A stretch of 64,000 nt of DNA from Butyriboletus loyo (taxonomy: Eukaryota > Basidiomycota > Agaricomycetes > Boletales > Boletaceae): the NCBI GenBank assembly GCA_038093515.1, contig JBBPSI010000036.1, positions 1-64,000 on the forward strand, given 5' to 3'. The translations under genes were made by a program, and so were the position numbers. The notes below the pieces were generated by a model, which saw nothing but the letters and a program-made list of their open reading frames with translations, had not been told where the DNA came from and searched no databases. Shown here piece after piece: positions 48,775 to 60,931 of the stretch (position 1 is the first letter of the stretch; each line of letters opens with the position of its first letter).

Positions 48775-48859
48775 GGGCCTTGCTGGGAATCGAACCCAGG
48801 CCACTTGCATTTTCCTGAAATCGCCCAAAGCAAGTATCGTACCTCTAGACTACAAGGCC
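48775..48859 (-). tRNA. tRNA-Pro (anticodon TGG) with a 14-base intron
   Basis: Acceptor GGCCTTG (48853-48859 on the complement) pairs with CAAGGCC (48776-48782). The anticodon stem CTTGC/GCAAG encloses TTTGGG, then a 14-base insertion, then T. Removing the insertion leaves the standard 7-base loop TTTGGGT with anticodon TGG. The insertion sits one base after the anticodon, the normal place for eukaryotic tRNA introns. The T arm is CTGGG TTCGATT CCCAG. Confidence 0.93.
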
Positions 48860-50056
48860 AGTAGAAGACTTTGGCCCTAAAGCGTAACCAACCTTGTGGA
48901 TGGATTCGATTGCAAGTTATAAATGCGGCTTGAAGCTTATCAGTGAAACGGTTATTGGTCGGAACCGCTGGTTAGCGGTCTGTAGCACTCGGCTACACTC
49001 GGTTAGCATCGGAAACCAGCAACTGTTTTACTGATGCTTGAGGTAGTTTAGTACTTCGTGTCCTATGAAGTCGACTCCATCTTGGCTGACGCACCCGTAT
49101 TAATACACGTTTGGAAGTGGTCGGTGGATCTGTGTCGGGAGACACGTCAGTCCTTGTTATGGTGTTGGCGGGGCCGTGTTCAAGATATCGAAACCCCTGT
49201 ACGAGAACGGATCCAGTCCGTTGTGGTGTGATGCGGCCCTCGGCGTCGTCCGCTAGTTTGAGAGAAACCGCCTGAAGTGGCTCTCAATATGAAGTCCACC
49301 GAATCAAGCTCTGAGAAGCGGACTGCTGGGAAATGGATCTCTAAGCGAACGAATTTGCGAGAGAGTTCGACTCCGAGGTCGTTGGTTTACACAGATACGA
49401 GCATCGGCCTCCATGGAAAGAATCGATAATGATAATGCCATATAATCATTCTGAGATTTGAAGACCCCCAAGACCGTACGTATGTTTGGATGAGAAAACC
49501 AAAAATACCATACAAGCCGTAAACGCACGTCCGTGGCAACGTTTGCCAACTCATCAGGCCAAAGGTGGAGGTGAAGCGGGTTCGAAGAGCTCAAAGGGTA
49601 CTTGGAAAAAAGATATCACTGGCACCTTGCTGGCAAGGTCATATCAGTGTGATCATTTTACTCTTCAACCACCTCCAGGGTGTGGCGCTGACCCCCGTTA
49701 TCGCATGTTCACCTGCGTAACATATAGCGTCGTTGGATACAACCGGTCCTACCGGCAGGTTAATACCGGTGCTCGTGCTTGTTGCGAATGCGTGGACGAT
49801 GATCACTCCTGGATCCTGCAGTTGGGTGACTAGCACGGAGTCACAGTCGCCATTGGACTTAAACCTAGAGCCGTAATCTGGGCCCCTCGGGCACCCTATG
49901 CCCGCGACTTGCCATTCTCGAGACCCAGGGGAGAGCAACTCGCCAGAACATCCACGATGGCACAGACTCCTTACTCATCCTCGATTCAGTTTTGAATGGT
50001 AGATCGATTGATGGATATACGTCCTATAGCGGCAAAAATGATGGTACCGTACCGGC
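48860..50056. other. intergenic, no supported gene
   Basis: About 1.2 kb between tRNA-Pro and SEC20. Frames are short with non-ATG starts and no domains. Confidence 0.45.
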
Positions 50057-51283
50057 CTATAACTCCACATGAGCAGGATCTGAAACGAGGGTGCCTCCTG
50101 AATCAACAATTGCGGCCGATTCCGATTCCGACAAGGTGGCAGTAACTGCCAAGACAGAAGCGAGCGTGGATGGAACAGTTGTCGCTGTGACCACGATGCT
50201 CGTCAATGAAGTCCCCGTGCCCCTGCCCGTCACCGCTTCCTTCAACGCTTCCCCTGTTGCTCGCCCGGGAGAACCACCGACACCAGGTATGAACCTCGTC
50301 CACCAAAACGCGATCCTCAACCCTCTGTCGAGTATCCGCTGCTTCAGTACGAATAACACCACAAGTCCAAAGAAGACGAGGGCGAAAATGATGAGCACGC
50401 GATCGAGCCAGTCCGTGTGTTCGAGCGCAGTCACTAGTTGTTTCGAGGTGTCAATAAGGAGATTGAGCATGTCATGTGCTTGCGAGGCCGATTGAAGATT
50501 GGCCGTGGATGATTCTGTTGGGTGTGGTGTTGGCCGAGGCTAGCACTGGAGAAACGCACGAACCTAGAAGTTGGCTAGATAGAACACTCTGTTCGAGTTC
50601 TTTTTGCATGAGGCCTATTGTCCGTTGCAGGCTCTCCGTAACGTTGTTGTTAGCCTTCATGAGTGCATCTTCTCTGAAGTGCAAATAGCCATCGTCCTTG
50701 TTAGTCCTGAGCCAGATATCCTACCATGAGGCATTGAAGATACGAACGTGAGTTTCTCATTGGGAGGCGTTACTTGTTCTCGAACAGAGGGCGAATGAAG
50801 AAGCTCTTCGCGCTGCGATCGGGTCTGTGCATCTATTGCGCGCTTCGAGGCGAGTACGGCTGCTCGGGAGTCTTTGCGTAGCCTGTAGGATTGAGTCTAG
50901 CGAGCAAGACAGCAGACATGGACATACTCGTCAAGCACCTTCAGGTGTTCCTCCACCCTTGCTCTGAGCGCCGTGCGCGCCCTGTCGCCCCGCTGATCAT
51001 CTACGAGGACGTCCAGTTCCTACGCCAACCCAGCCCCAAACGTCAGTTGTCATTCAACATTCATCGTCGTGGTCCTAGAATCTAAACCGCTTACCTCGAC
51101 CTGCTTTGCCAGCTGTTCAATGTCGTCTCTGACTTCGGCAGCCCATCCTTGTTGGGTGGCAAGTGGTCCTGTACATGCCTGAAGCCGCGGGATTTGAAAT
51201 GTTGAAAGGTCGTTTTGACGCCTTTCGATTGCTTCGAGAAGAGCCTGTGCGTCAGTGTCGAAAGTGGTGGGGATTGGAGCCAT
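50057..51283 (-). CDS. SEC20: SEC20, ER SNARE for Golgi-to-ER retrograde transport
   Basis: SNARE of the Sec20/BNIP1 family, about 370 residues in four or five exons; ATG at 51283. The N-terminal part is helical (FDTDAQALLEAIERRQNDL, EVRDDIEQLAKQVE). The SNARE-like helix (ALMKANNNVTESLQRTIGL to LIDTSKQLVTALEHTDWLD) is followed by one membrane span (VLIIFALVFFGLVVLFVLKQ). A lumenal tail of about 80 residues follows, as in fungal Sec20. The chain ends AHVEL, resembling the HDEL retrieval signal at the end of yeast Sec20 with Asp changed to Val. Sec20 forms the ER target SNARE with Ufe1 and Use1. Confidence 0.85.
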
Positions 51284-51753
51284 GGCCCGCTAGGGGACGA
51301 CTTGGAGTTGTGATATACACGTGTCACGTGGAAAATAACCTTTGCAGATTGGCCCGTCCGTTTGTGGCGTGTTTGCTTGTTGAAGTTGTCTGATGCTAGA
51401 ACTAGCAGTACCGTCTCAACTCGGATGGGCTAAAACCCTGTTCTTTCAATAGGGACCGCCGTCTTAAACCAGGCCCCCTGGTGGCTTTTCATGAATGTCC
51501 ACTTGACACACTAACATTTTGGTAGGCTCTCTCACGAGGAGTTTGGCAGGGCATATCAGTGATAATATTATTATCAGGCACATCGCCCACTTGAGTAAGT
51601 TTTGCCATTCGAAATGTTTCTCGTGTAGTTCCATTTTATCGTCGGGGGTAATGTATAGCACGCGGACCTGGGTTCTTGCGGTGACCTTCCCAAGAACCTC
51701 CCATATAAGTTTCTAGACCCCACCTGCATGTGTTCTCGCATTTTCACACTGTC
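51284..51753. other. divergent intergenic promoter region
   Basis: 470 bases between the SEC20 start and the divergent P450 start. Contains presumably both promoters; a CATATAAG stretch near 51702 may be the P450 TATA element. Confidence 0.5.
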
Positions 51754-53934
51754 ATGCAGACTGTAGCTGTTTCAGGCCTAGCACTCGCCTGTGTCGTGGT
51801 GCTCGACATCGCACGCCGATATCTCAAGAGTGCGAGACCTTGGTCCTCTTATTCGCTACCTCCTGGTCCGCATGGGTTACCTTTCATTGGGAACGTCGTC
51901 GGAGTCAACCCAGATGCCCCATGGTTGACGTACGCCGAATGGGCGAAAAAATACGGTAGTTACAATGCTGAAACTTGCTTGCGTTATCTGCTCAACTAGA
52001 TGACCCTAGGAGACCTTGTCTATATCCAAACCTTGGGAAGGGACATTATCATCATTAATTCGGAGGCTGTCGCAAAGGAATTGCTCGAGAACCGCTCCAG
52101 GAACTATTCCGACCGTCCTTACCTCGCCACTAAAGACATGCAAGTCCCCTTTTAATGTCACATCAGACACAATTAATGTGGCCATTACTTGCAGGTGTGG
52201 AAGGGATTTTAGTACTGTCTTCATGGAATATGGGGACAGATGGCGTCTACATAGGCGATTTTTCCATCAGACATTTCGAAGTGAGGCAGTCCATAGGTTC
52301 ATACCCTTGCAACATCGTAAGGTATGTCAACTATTGCGAAGGCTCCTGGATAGCCCAGACCAATATTCCAACCACATATTCGAGTACGTCTTCCACATTC
52401 GAGTGATATCGATGGCCAGATTACTGCTCCCCGCAGGTACACAGCATCCGTCATCCTGAATAGTGTGTACGACTATGACGCAGGGTCCCAGACAGATGAA
52501 CTCTTTGACATTGCTTCAAAGACGGTCAAGATCACTGGACAAGCTCTGCGCCCTGAAGTCTCGATCCTCGTCGGCGCGTTCCCGGCACGTGAGTGAAATG
52601 ACACCTTATCCATACCGTGAGTGTGGACTATCGAGTGCATCTAGTTTTGAGACTTCCATCTTGGTTTCCTGGCATGTCGTTTAAACGAGAAATGGCGATT
52701 GCCAAGGCATTTTCAAAGCAATACGTTGAAAAGCCGTTCGAGTATTCTTTACAGAGACTGGTAAGGGAACGTTTGGAAATCCAAGATACGAGTTCATTGC
52801 CATGTAAGTCTGCAGGCAGCTCTGCTCCAACGATGGTATTCGATGCACTCCGAAACGTGGAAGAGAAGGGCACTTCAACAGACGCAGGATGGATCAAGGA
52901 CCTCGCAGAAGCAGCCGCAACGGGCTTTATAGGTAAATGGTGCAGATTTCCTTGCCTGTGTCTTTGTCTCATTCGCATCCCCAGCTGCGTCTGAGACGGT
53001 AAGTGACGGTTTCGGCTTTTTTTCGCGGGTTTCTTTCCTGTTACTCACAATGCGGAGGACAGTCAAACTCTTTCATTTTGTCATTCTTGCTCATGATGGT
53101 GATGAACCCCAAGGCCCAGGAGAGGGCCCAAGCGCAAATCGACGCAGTGGTGGGTGAGAACAGGCTGCCGGCGATCGAAGATCGACCATTGCTACCTTAC
53201 GTCGATGCTATTCTTCGGGAGACAATCAGGTATAGCCCCATCGTCCCTTTGTGTGAGTGTTGCCTACATGTATTTATTCCTTGGTTGATTTATTTGTCGA
53301 TCAGCAATTCCACACGCTGTTGTGGACGACGACGTGTATGCCGGCTTTCACATCCCGAAGGGTGGGTGACCCGAATTTTGCAGGATTTCTATACGTTCAT
53401 ACATATTCGCAGGAGCTATGGTCGTATCCAACCTTTGGTTAGCCTGCTCCATTCTCTCTGCAATTCAATCGATGCTGAACGACCCTGTTCTCGCTTTGCT
53501 AGGTCAATGGCCCACAACGAATCCAAGTACCCAAACCCTCACGAGTTTATCCCTGCGCGCTTCCTCAACGACGATGGCACACTCAATCATGATGACGTCG
53601 AGAATATCGCATTCGGATTCGGCCGGCGCATTTGCGTCGGGAGGTACTTTGTCGATACGTCCGTATGGTCTGTGGCCGTCAAGTTATTAGCCACGTTCAC
53701 GATCGAGAAGGCCAGAGATGAGAATGGGGTGGACATTCCCGTGGAACCGAGATTCTCCAACGGCGTTGCTATGTAAGTATATAAACCCACTCCAAGTGTT
53801 CCGTGTACTGGCTGATCGCAACTGCGCTGTACGGTTGTAGACATCCACTTCCGTTTCGGTGCCGTATCGTACCTAGGATAATGGGGATGGATGCAGAGAA
53901 ACTGGAACAGCTCATCGAGGCGAGCACTACATAG
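51754..53934 (+). CDS. cytochrome P450 monooxygenase
   Basis: About 530 residues in many exons; ATG at 51754. An N-terminal membrane anchor (VAVSGLALACVVVLDIA) and the Pro-rich hinge LPPGPHGLPFIGNVVG are followed by YGDRWRLHRRFFHQTF (helix C), EAAATGFI joined to AASET (I-helix, matching A/G-x-x-E-T), ILRETIRYSP (ExxR), and the heme loop FGFGRRICVGRY with the ligand Cys. These place it in the OrdA-like group common in Agaricomycetes. The substrate is unknown; an oxidoreductase role in the ER is inferred. Several introns are short and the model is a best reading. All key residues are present, so it looks functional. Confidence 0.88.
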
Positions 53935-55604
53935 GGTAATATTGTCTATCCCCTCCACTAGAAAACCGAGTGGACCGGTCGCTTTCTGGGCAGGATTAGT
54001 CTAGTGTTTCACGTCGTTTTGCGCTACAGTTATGTGCATGTTTGTAACAGAATCGAAAACCAATAGGGACCGCCGATACGCCCTGACTTTGGTGAGAAAG
54101 CAGTGTGCTGGCATTTCCGCAGTTCGTGTCACGGAACTGATGTATCTCCCACCAAAATTGAAATAAACGGGGACATCTTGAGCTCTGATGGGTTGATTGG
54201 TATGTCCTTGCCTTCTAGAATTACTCACGCCCCAAGTTCAATGCTGGCAGTTTATCAGGTAGTGCCAAACTTGCTAGTGGCAGTAGCCCAGACTCCAGGT
54301 ACGGTTCCTGGGTCTTACTTGGCCTCGTCCGCGAGGTCCCGAGAATCTCCTGCGGGCTAGTAGCTCTGACTCGATTCAAAGCCGGACGCGTTTCATGCCC
54401 CCCCCCCGGGCCTCCTCAAGCTATCGACAGTCGGCCACCGAACCGGGGCTCGGGACCGTGTGCTTCCAAGTAAAACGCTTTCCGACTCGTTTCCAATATT
54501 TGATCTCTGTACGACGTCCCAAAGCTCAAGCTGAACATTTCAACATCTCAACGTGTCCAATGTCCGTGGGCGTTCAAAACGTTCAACGTGGAACAAGCTA
54601 GTACGGGATTCGTTTCGCCCCGCCCTGTTGGGCTCCTCATGATCAGGTTGAGGCCTCGTGCAGTGGGCCGCCGGGCACGCGCGTGTGTTGTGTCCATGTC
54701 ACCCGCGACCCATATATTTTTTTGCTTTCGTATCACTATCAAGTCGTTACCTTATCCTATGACACCGCACACGCATCGACACTTTATATACGTTTACTGT
54801 ATGGCCGTTCCCTCGAGTCAGTTATGCGTGCAAGGTGTGCCGGTGCCATTGCCACGGTTAGTTTTGGGCCCTGCAGCCAGGAGGCATACAGTGAATCTCG
54901 AGTGCTCACCTTGCACTGACTGGGCCACCGCGCCTCCAAGGGTCGTCGTCCCTGCACCCCATGATCGACCAGTCAGATCTGTCATGGATGGGAACCCAAA
55001 GCACAACCACCACACACACACGAATAAGAAGCGCAAGGGGGACAAGCAACGGATCGATTGGTCACGAAAGTCGTCTGACAAGATACCAAGGTAAAGGACA
55101 ACCACCAACAGTTTGATCCCAATCCTTGCTCGCCCCTCGACCACCACCACCACCCACCACCACCACCAAATCATCCGACCCACCACCACAATTCGTCAAC
55201 TTCTCACGCGATACACCACCTCGGTCCACGACACAGCAAATGGGGGAACGGGGAACAGGAGAGGGGTAGAGGGGGAGGTGAAAAGAGAAAGGACGTCCGC
55301 ACTAGGAGCGAAAGAGAAAGAGTAGCCTATAATATATAAGAATGGGTTGGGAACACATACACGCACAATGGGAGAGGGGCGATGGAATGGCCAAAAGCTG
55401 TAGCGTAACGGCCCCGACGACGGAGGAACCGAGAAGATAAAAAAGGATCGACTCCCCCTCTGAAAGTGGCGATGAAGACAGGACCGAGAACGGTGAAACG
55501 ACGTGGTTCAGTTACAGGTAGACTGCAAGTCGGATGACAACTCCTCCTCTCACCACCATCACCCTACCACCACACAACCCTACAAAGGCACCAGACGAGA
55601 CACT
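53935..55604. other. convergent spacer with CAC-rich repeats
   Basis: About 1.7 kb between the P450 stop and the DHH1 stop. Holds a C9 run near 54399 and CAC/CCA triplet repeats near 55138-55167, which read GGTGGT repeats on the DHH1 transcript strand if its 3' leader reaches that far. No gene supported. Confidence 0.5.
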
Positions 55605-57247
55605 TCATCGTCCGACAGGAGTTCCCCGATATGCGGCTTGATTGGTATATCCACCACGCGAGGGAGCTTGTGGATGTACTGGGCCATTGTTCTGTCTCCC
55701 GTTCTGGGTCGGCTGGCCCTGTTGGACAGGTGCTTGCTGTCGTGCTTGCGTTGATGGCTGTGGCTGAGGTTGGGGTGGAACGAGCGGCTTTTGTGGAGCA
55801 GGCGTTGGCTCTTCGGCCGTAGTGGGTGCGACATACAACCCCTTGTCAATGATTTGGGGAATAGGCTGTATCTCCGTCCCAAGCTCTTGCTCGATGCGGT
55901 ATAGGTTGAATCGGTCCTCGTATGTGACAAGGTTGATGGCGAGACCTAAGTGTCCGAAACGACCCGATCGTCCAATGCGGTGAAGGTACGTTTCAGAATT
56001 TTTGGGAAAGTCGAAATTGATGACGACGTTTACGGCTTGGATATCAATGCCTCGCGTGAGCAGGTCGGAACAAACGAGGTTCCTACATACGCCGTTACGG
56101 AAATCGTGGAATACGCGGTTACGATGTGACTGCAGCATTTTCGCGTGTGAATAGAAACAAGAGTAGCCGAGTTCCGTGACCTTCTTGGCCAACAGCTCGA
56201 CACGATTAGTGGAGTTACAAAAGATGATCGATTGGTTAATTTGCAGCTACAAGGCCGTGAGGGAGGCGAACGTATAGAGTACGAAGCGGACATACCTTGG
56301 AGAATAACGTATTTAGGCAATGCACTTTCTGCCGCTCTTCGACGTAAGCGTAATATTGCGTGACACCACGCAGGGTGAGTTCCTCCATGAGGTTTATTTC
56401 GTACGGAGACTTCATATGTTTATCCTGCACGTCCCAATAAGACAACGATCGGTATAAGGAAATAGAACGGACACGCACCTTGAAATCCTTTACAATAAGC
56501 GGGAAGGTTGCACTGAAGAGCATGACCTGGCGGTCAGCAGGGAGAAAAGAGAGCAATTGCTCCATGACAGGCGTGAATTCGGGGGAGAGAAGCTTGTCTG
56601 CTTCGTCCATGATAAAAACAGGACACTCGCTGAGATCAGCGACACTTTTGCCAGTCAAATCGAGAATACGGCCAGGAGTGCCGACGAGTACGTGAACCAC
56701 CTCTGACAAGCGCATGATGTCGTCTTTGAGGGTTGTACCTCCGGTAGTCACCATGACTTGGATCCCCATGTGTTTTCCAAGGATTTTACAAACTTGGGAG
56801 GTCTGAAGGGCAAGTTCACGGGTGGGAACGAGTAGGAGTGCTTGGATCTTGTTCTTATTGACGTCAATTTGCTGTAGGCAGGGTATGACAAAAGCAGCAG
56901 TTTTGCCGGTGCCGTTCTTTGCACGAGCAAGAATATCACGTTTGGTGAGGGCGATGGGAATGGCTTCTTCTTGTATTGGAGAGGGTTTTTCGAAACCTGC
57001 CTCAAAAATGCCCATGAGGAGTTCGCGGCGGATGAACATGTCTTCAAATTCGGTGCCCTTTGTGGCAGTTACATCTTCTGTTTGTGGCCGTAGGTCTTTT
57101 GGTGGGGGGCGGAGGCCATTCTTCCAGGAGGCGTCGTTGTGGTTGGAAGGGCTGACAAAAGAAGGAACGACGTGAGGCATGAAAGAAAAAGTAGGAAAGG
57201 ACAGGGACACACGTGTTAGATGATGATGGCTTGGCTACTAGCGACAT
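55605..57247 (-). CDS. DHH1: DHH1/DDX6 DEAD-box RNA helicase
   Basis: Cytoplasmic helicase of mRNA decapping and translational repression, about 500 residues in four exons; ATG at 57247 with a short first exon. Motifs in order: Q motif [29 protein letters not shown], Ia [10 protein letters not shown], Ib [20 protein letters not shown], then domain 2 with [33 protein letters not shown] and [13 protein letters not shown]. LPxWK-type N-terminal element: [11 protein letters not shown]. The C-terminal tail is Pro/Gln/Gly-rich ([18 protein letters not shown]), as in fungal Dhh1 proteins. Confidence 0.95.
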
Positions 57248-58447
57248 ATCTGGATATTGTCAAGAGGGTAGGGTAGCGTCAATACGGGGCGTTGAGCAAT
57301 AGCGTGAGCTGGACGGGTTGATTGCAACGACGCGTCAGTGGTACGATGGTAACACGATGGTTGGTTCGCTTGTTGATAAAGACTGTCGCAACGAGTTCAG
57401 GGATGGCGTTGGCGACAACAAACGTGTGTTGGATGGCTGTAACGTGCGGAGGTAGATCGAGGTCAGAGTCCAAAGAGCAGGGCGTCGACTATCAAATTCA
57501 AGGGAATTGCTTTTTCCCACGCCCACAAACCCCCTGCGATGAAATTTGTGGAAGTGACACGGTTCATTCACTTGACACATTCTCCGACGTTCATTGTACT
57601 CTGTGAGATAGTTCACACAGAGAACAGAGATGGGTGCTTGCGTACTTTCTGTACGGTTGCGTTATTAAACCTGGCGCTGAAACTCAAAAAAAAAGCAACC
57701 CCGCTAGGACATGACCTGCTGAACAAAACCAAAGGCATTTGAATAAAATCCAGGACGTTCTCCATCTTACGTGGGAGCCAATCGAACTCTAGCTACTCGG
57801 TCGATCTTATCAACTGCTCAGCAACGCCTAGAATGTAGGCCAAATTGAATAGGACGGCCAAACAATTGCACTGAGCTAGCGAACGTGAGTGTCAGTGACT
57901 CGGTATATCAGAAGAAAAATGGGTCACGAACATCAGCGTGTCCGAGCTGGTTGTAGTTCAGCCTTTTATTGTCCTGCTGCTTCCTTTCGCCCACTTGCCA
58001 CTCTAACCTCTACAGGAACGGAACACCCTACGGCGGTTGTTCTGACGGGGCAGCCTCCTGACCCGATTTTTTTTTACCACCTGTCTTCCGATCAGGTGTT
58101 ACATATGTGCCGGTCAGTCATTCCACCCGACGATTCTTTGTGTTCACTCTGGTGGCTGCTAGCTTTACTTGCGCTCTGTCCTCGTGGTATTAGTTAGCAC
58201 AACTTTGGTCTTTATCGCGTCTTGGATTAGATTGGCCGTTGGAGAGGGCCAGATATCCTTAGCACGGAGAGAACTTTCATCACCACACTGCATGTGACCT
58301 TCCTCCACCGTGCCGGTTCCTGTGTGTCCCGTAAAAGTCTCGAGTTATTCGCGTACGCAGTGCAAATCGTAAAGCCCGTTCGATGCTACGATCGATAGTA
58401 GACTTGCATTCTTCGAATTTTCTCGATTGCCTCGATCTCGCTCACAG
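57248..58447. other. divergent intergenic region
   Basis: 1.2 kb between the DHH1 start and the dehydrogenase start. A minus-strand frame at 57279-57473 lies in the probable DHH1 leader and has no domain. Holds both promoters. Confidence 0.45.
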
Positions 58448-59639
58448 ATGGCGCCAGCACCCACATCAAGAGACGGGCTCACGAGTCGCATCCTCCCCCA
58501 GATGATGCTTTCTGAGGGGTCAAATCCTCTAACACGACCCCTATCTCCTCCCCCACTGGACCTCACCCCCACCGAACGCGCCACCTGGCGTTTCACAATC
58601 CAAGGGAACGCAATCGGTAAGTAACCACAGCACCCGCGAGGGTTCCAGGAAAAAAAACAATGATATTAATGATGGACTGATCGCTGGCATCAACGGCCCC
58701 CCTCCCCGGGCGTATCACGCACCCGTTCCTCCTGGATAGTGACGGGCGGATGCGGGAATCTTGGGTTGGTCGTCGTGCGTGCGTTGCTCGAACACGGCGC
58801 GTCGGGCGTCTCACTCTGGGACGTCCACCCCAACAGCGCCGATCACGCGGTGCGGAAACTCATTGCCAGCTTCCCTTCCGCCAAGATTGTCACCAAAGCG
58901 ATCGACGTGAGGGATGAGCAGCGTGTTCGGGAGGCCGTTGCGCAGACCGTGTCCGAGCTCGGCAGTGTCGATATGTTGTTGTGCTTCGCGGGCGTGTACG
59001 TATGCGCTCGAACTCGGCCTCGACGAGTGGAAGCGGACGCTCGACACCAATACGACCGGGAGCTGGCTCTGTGCACAAGCTGTCGCCAAGTAAGTGGGTG
59101 ATTCGCTGTTCCACAAAGGTCAATTGACGATCGTGGTCCCTCTGGTCATCCCCTCACTGACTTCGCACCTCATCGTTCGTCCACAGCGAGATGGTGAAGC
59201 AACAGACTGGTGGCAGCATCGTCTTCACAGCTTCGATCTCTGCGCACAGCGTTAACTTCCCACAACCACAAGTGTCCTACAATGTTTCCAAGGGGGCACT
59301 CCTGCAACTCAAAAATTCGCTCGCGGCCGAGTGGGCGCGATATGGGATCCGGGTGAATAGTATCAGCCCTGGGTACATGGACACGATCTTGAACCATGGG
59401 TCGGGCCTCGAGGAAGCGAGACGTATATGGGCTTCGAGGAATCCGATGGGTAGGATGGGCGATCCGGCAGAGTTGACGGGCGCGGTGGTGTTGCTATGCA
59501 GTCGCGCGGGACGATACATCAACGGCGGAGATATCATCATTGATGGTGAGCCAGAACGCTTCTCGGACTCTTGCGTACGGTAGATTGTTCTGAACGCATT
59601 GTATTCGTGGTATCCGCAGGGGGCGGGTCCGTCTTCTAG
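58448..59639 (+). CDS. short-chain dehydrogenase/reductase with a frame break
   Basis: Classical SDR, about 340 residues in four exons, ATG at 58448. A 58-residue N-terminal extension precedes the Rossmann fold: VTGGCGNLGLVVVRALLEHG (a TGxxxGxG type), DVHPNSAD, AIDVRDEQRVREAVAQTV, LLCFAG, TLDTNTTGSWLCAQAVAK, catalytic SIVFTASISAHSVN, YNVSK, and SPGYMDT. It ends GGDIIIDGGGSVF after a final intron. Between LLCFAG (about 58990) and YALELGLDEWKR (from 59001) the reading shifts by one base with no room for an intron. Either the assembly has an indel or the gene is broken. It resembles D-arabinitol or sorbose reductases; the substrate is uncertain. Confidence 0.75.
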
Positions 59640-60931
59640 ATAACGAGATCAGAACGAGGCGAGGCGAGGCGAGGCGTTCCGACTTTGCCCGCCCACTCAC
59701 AGGACATATTGAAGAGAAAGCTTCGTACACACTGGCGACCGGGTTGGACTGCCATTTTTAATTTGTCGCATTGAAATGTGTTGCCCCTTATGTACTGTTG
59801 GGTGGGATTCGAGAAGCACAACTAATTTTATACTGGATGGTCTAGATGCGCTCTGCAAACATGAAACTGCATCAACATGACAACGGTACAGAAAAGGTGC
59901 AGAGCTACACATCTCGATTAGGCGTTGCTTTGACGCTAGAACCAGAGTTTAAGGCAGGAATGTCCCTAGATTTTCCTTTTTGTGTGATACATCGCTTGTC
60001 TTGCTGAGGCCCATTTGAAGGCCCACTTGAATATTGGGGTGGCATTCATTTTGGCCATCTGGCAGGCTGACGGCATCCAAACAAGTTTCGCCTGGACTCT
60101 GGAAGTTCTAGGGTATTGAAGGCCCCGGCGTCCGCCGACTATGGCAAAATTTCTGGCAATATCAAACTTGAACTTGGACGCACAGCACCTTGTCATGCTC
60201 AATTGGAGGAGAGGTACAGGAAATTTGGCGCAGGCTGGACGAAGCAAGTGTGGGTGCGGGTTTCGTAAGTCGGAGTTCGAATATGTGTCACGTGCATGTG
60301 CCGGACTTTGAATCTTGGCTGAGCCCTTTTTCGACCTCGGGTCCGGAGTTCACAAGGTTCGTATCCGGTTGATCTGCCTGGAAACAAGCGTCCATATGTT
60401 TTCATTGGCGATTTAAAGGTCAGTACTTTTATTATGTGCTGAAAAAAGTTTCGGGCAGACCCGCTGATCTGCCAAACGCTCAGTCGACAGCTCCGCCTGA
60501 CAGGAAAAACAAACAAACACGTCCCTTTACCGATCGGCTGCCGGACGCCGCTTATTCGAACCAATTGCGCGGAGATAAAGGTACCATGATTTCGAAGAAA
60601 TTGCCACTGATACCCCCTTCGTATTATCACACAATCCGGGAACCCGCCCAGGGCTATACGGCAGTAAGTAATCATCGGAAGACACTTTTAGACGCTGACA
60701 TTCAATTTGTTTTCTTAACAGTCAGGTGAGGTATTCCTGATTCACGTCCCTTTGCTTGCCCTGATCCACCTCTCAGTACTCTCGGGATCGACCATTTGCC
60801 CGCCAGTGGCAATCTCCCCGACAAAATCATACCCCATCGAGCTTTTGACAGAGGCTTTCGTGCTTACGATTCACTCATTTTGATTCCGCGTTCATTTTTC
60901 AACACACTCTTTTCAAAGACGCCTCACGGAC
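59640..60931. other. intergenic, no supported gene
   Basis: About 1.3 kb. Starts with four tandem GAGGC units near 59656-59676. Frames on both strands lack domains. Confidence 0.45.

Noticed and set aside
49486..49833. 115-codon plus-strand frame with a Cys-rich end
   Set aside because: No signal peptide, ends within a region of overlapping frames, and has no recognisable module.
59656..59676. Tandem GAGGC units as a regulatory repeat
   Set aside because: Only about four units, located after a stop codon; too short to read anything into.
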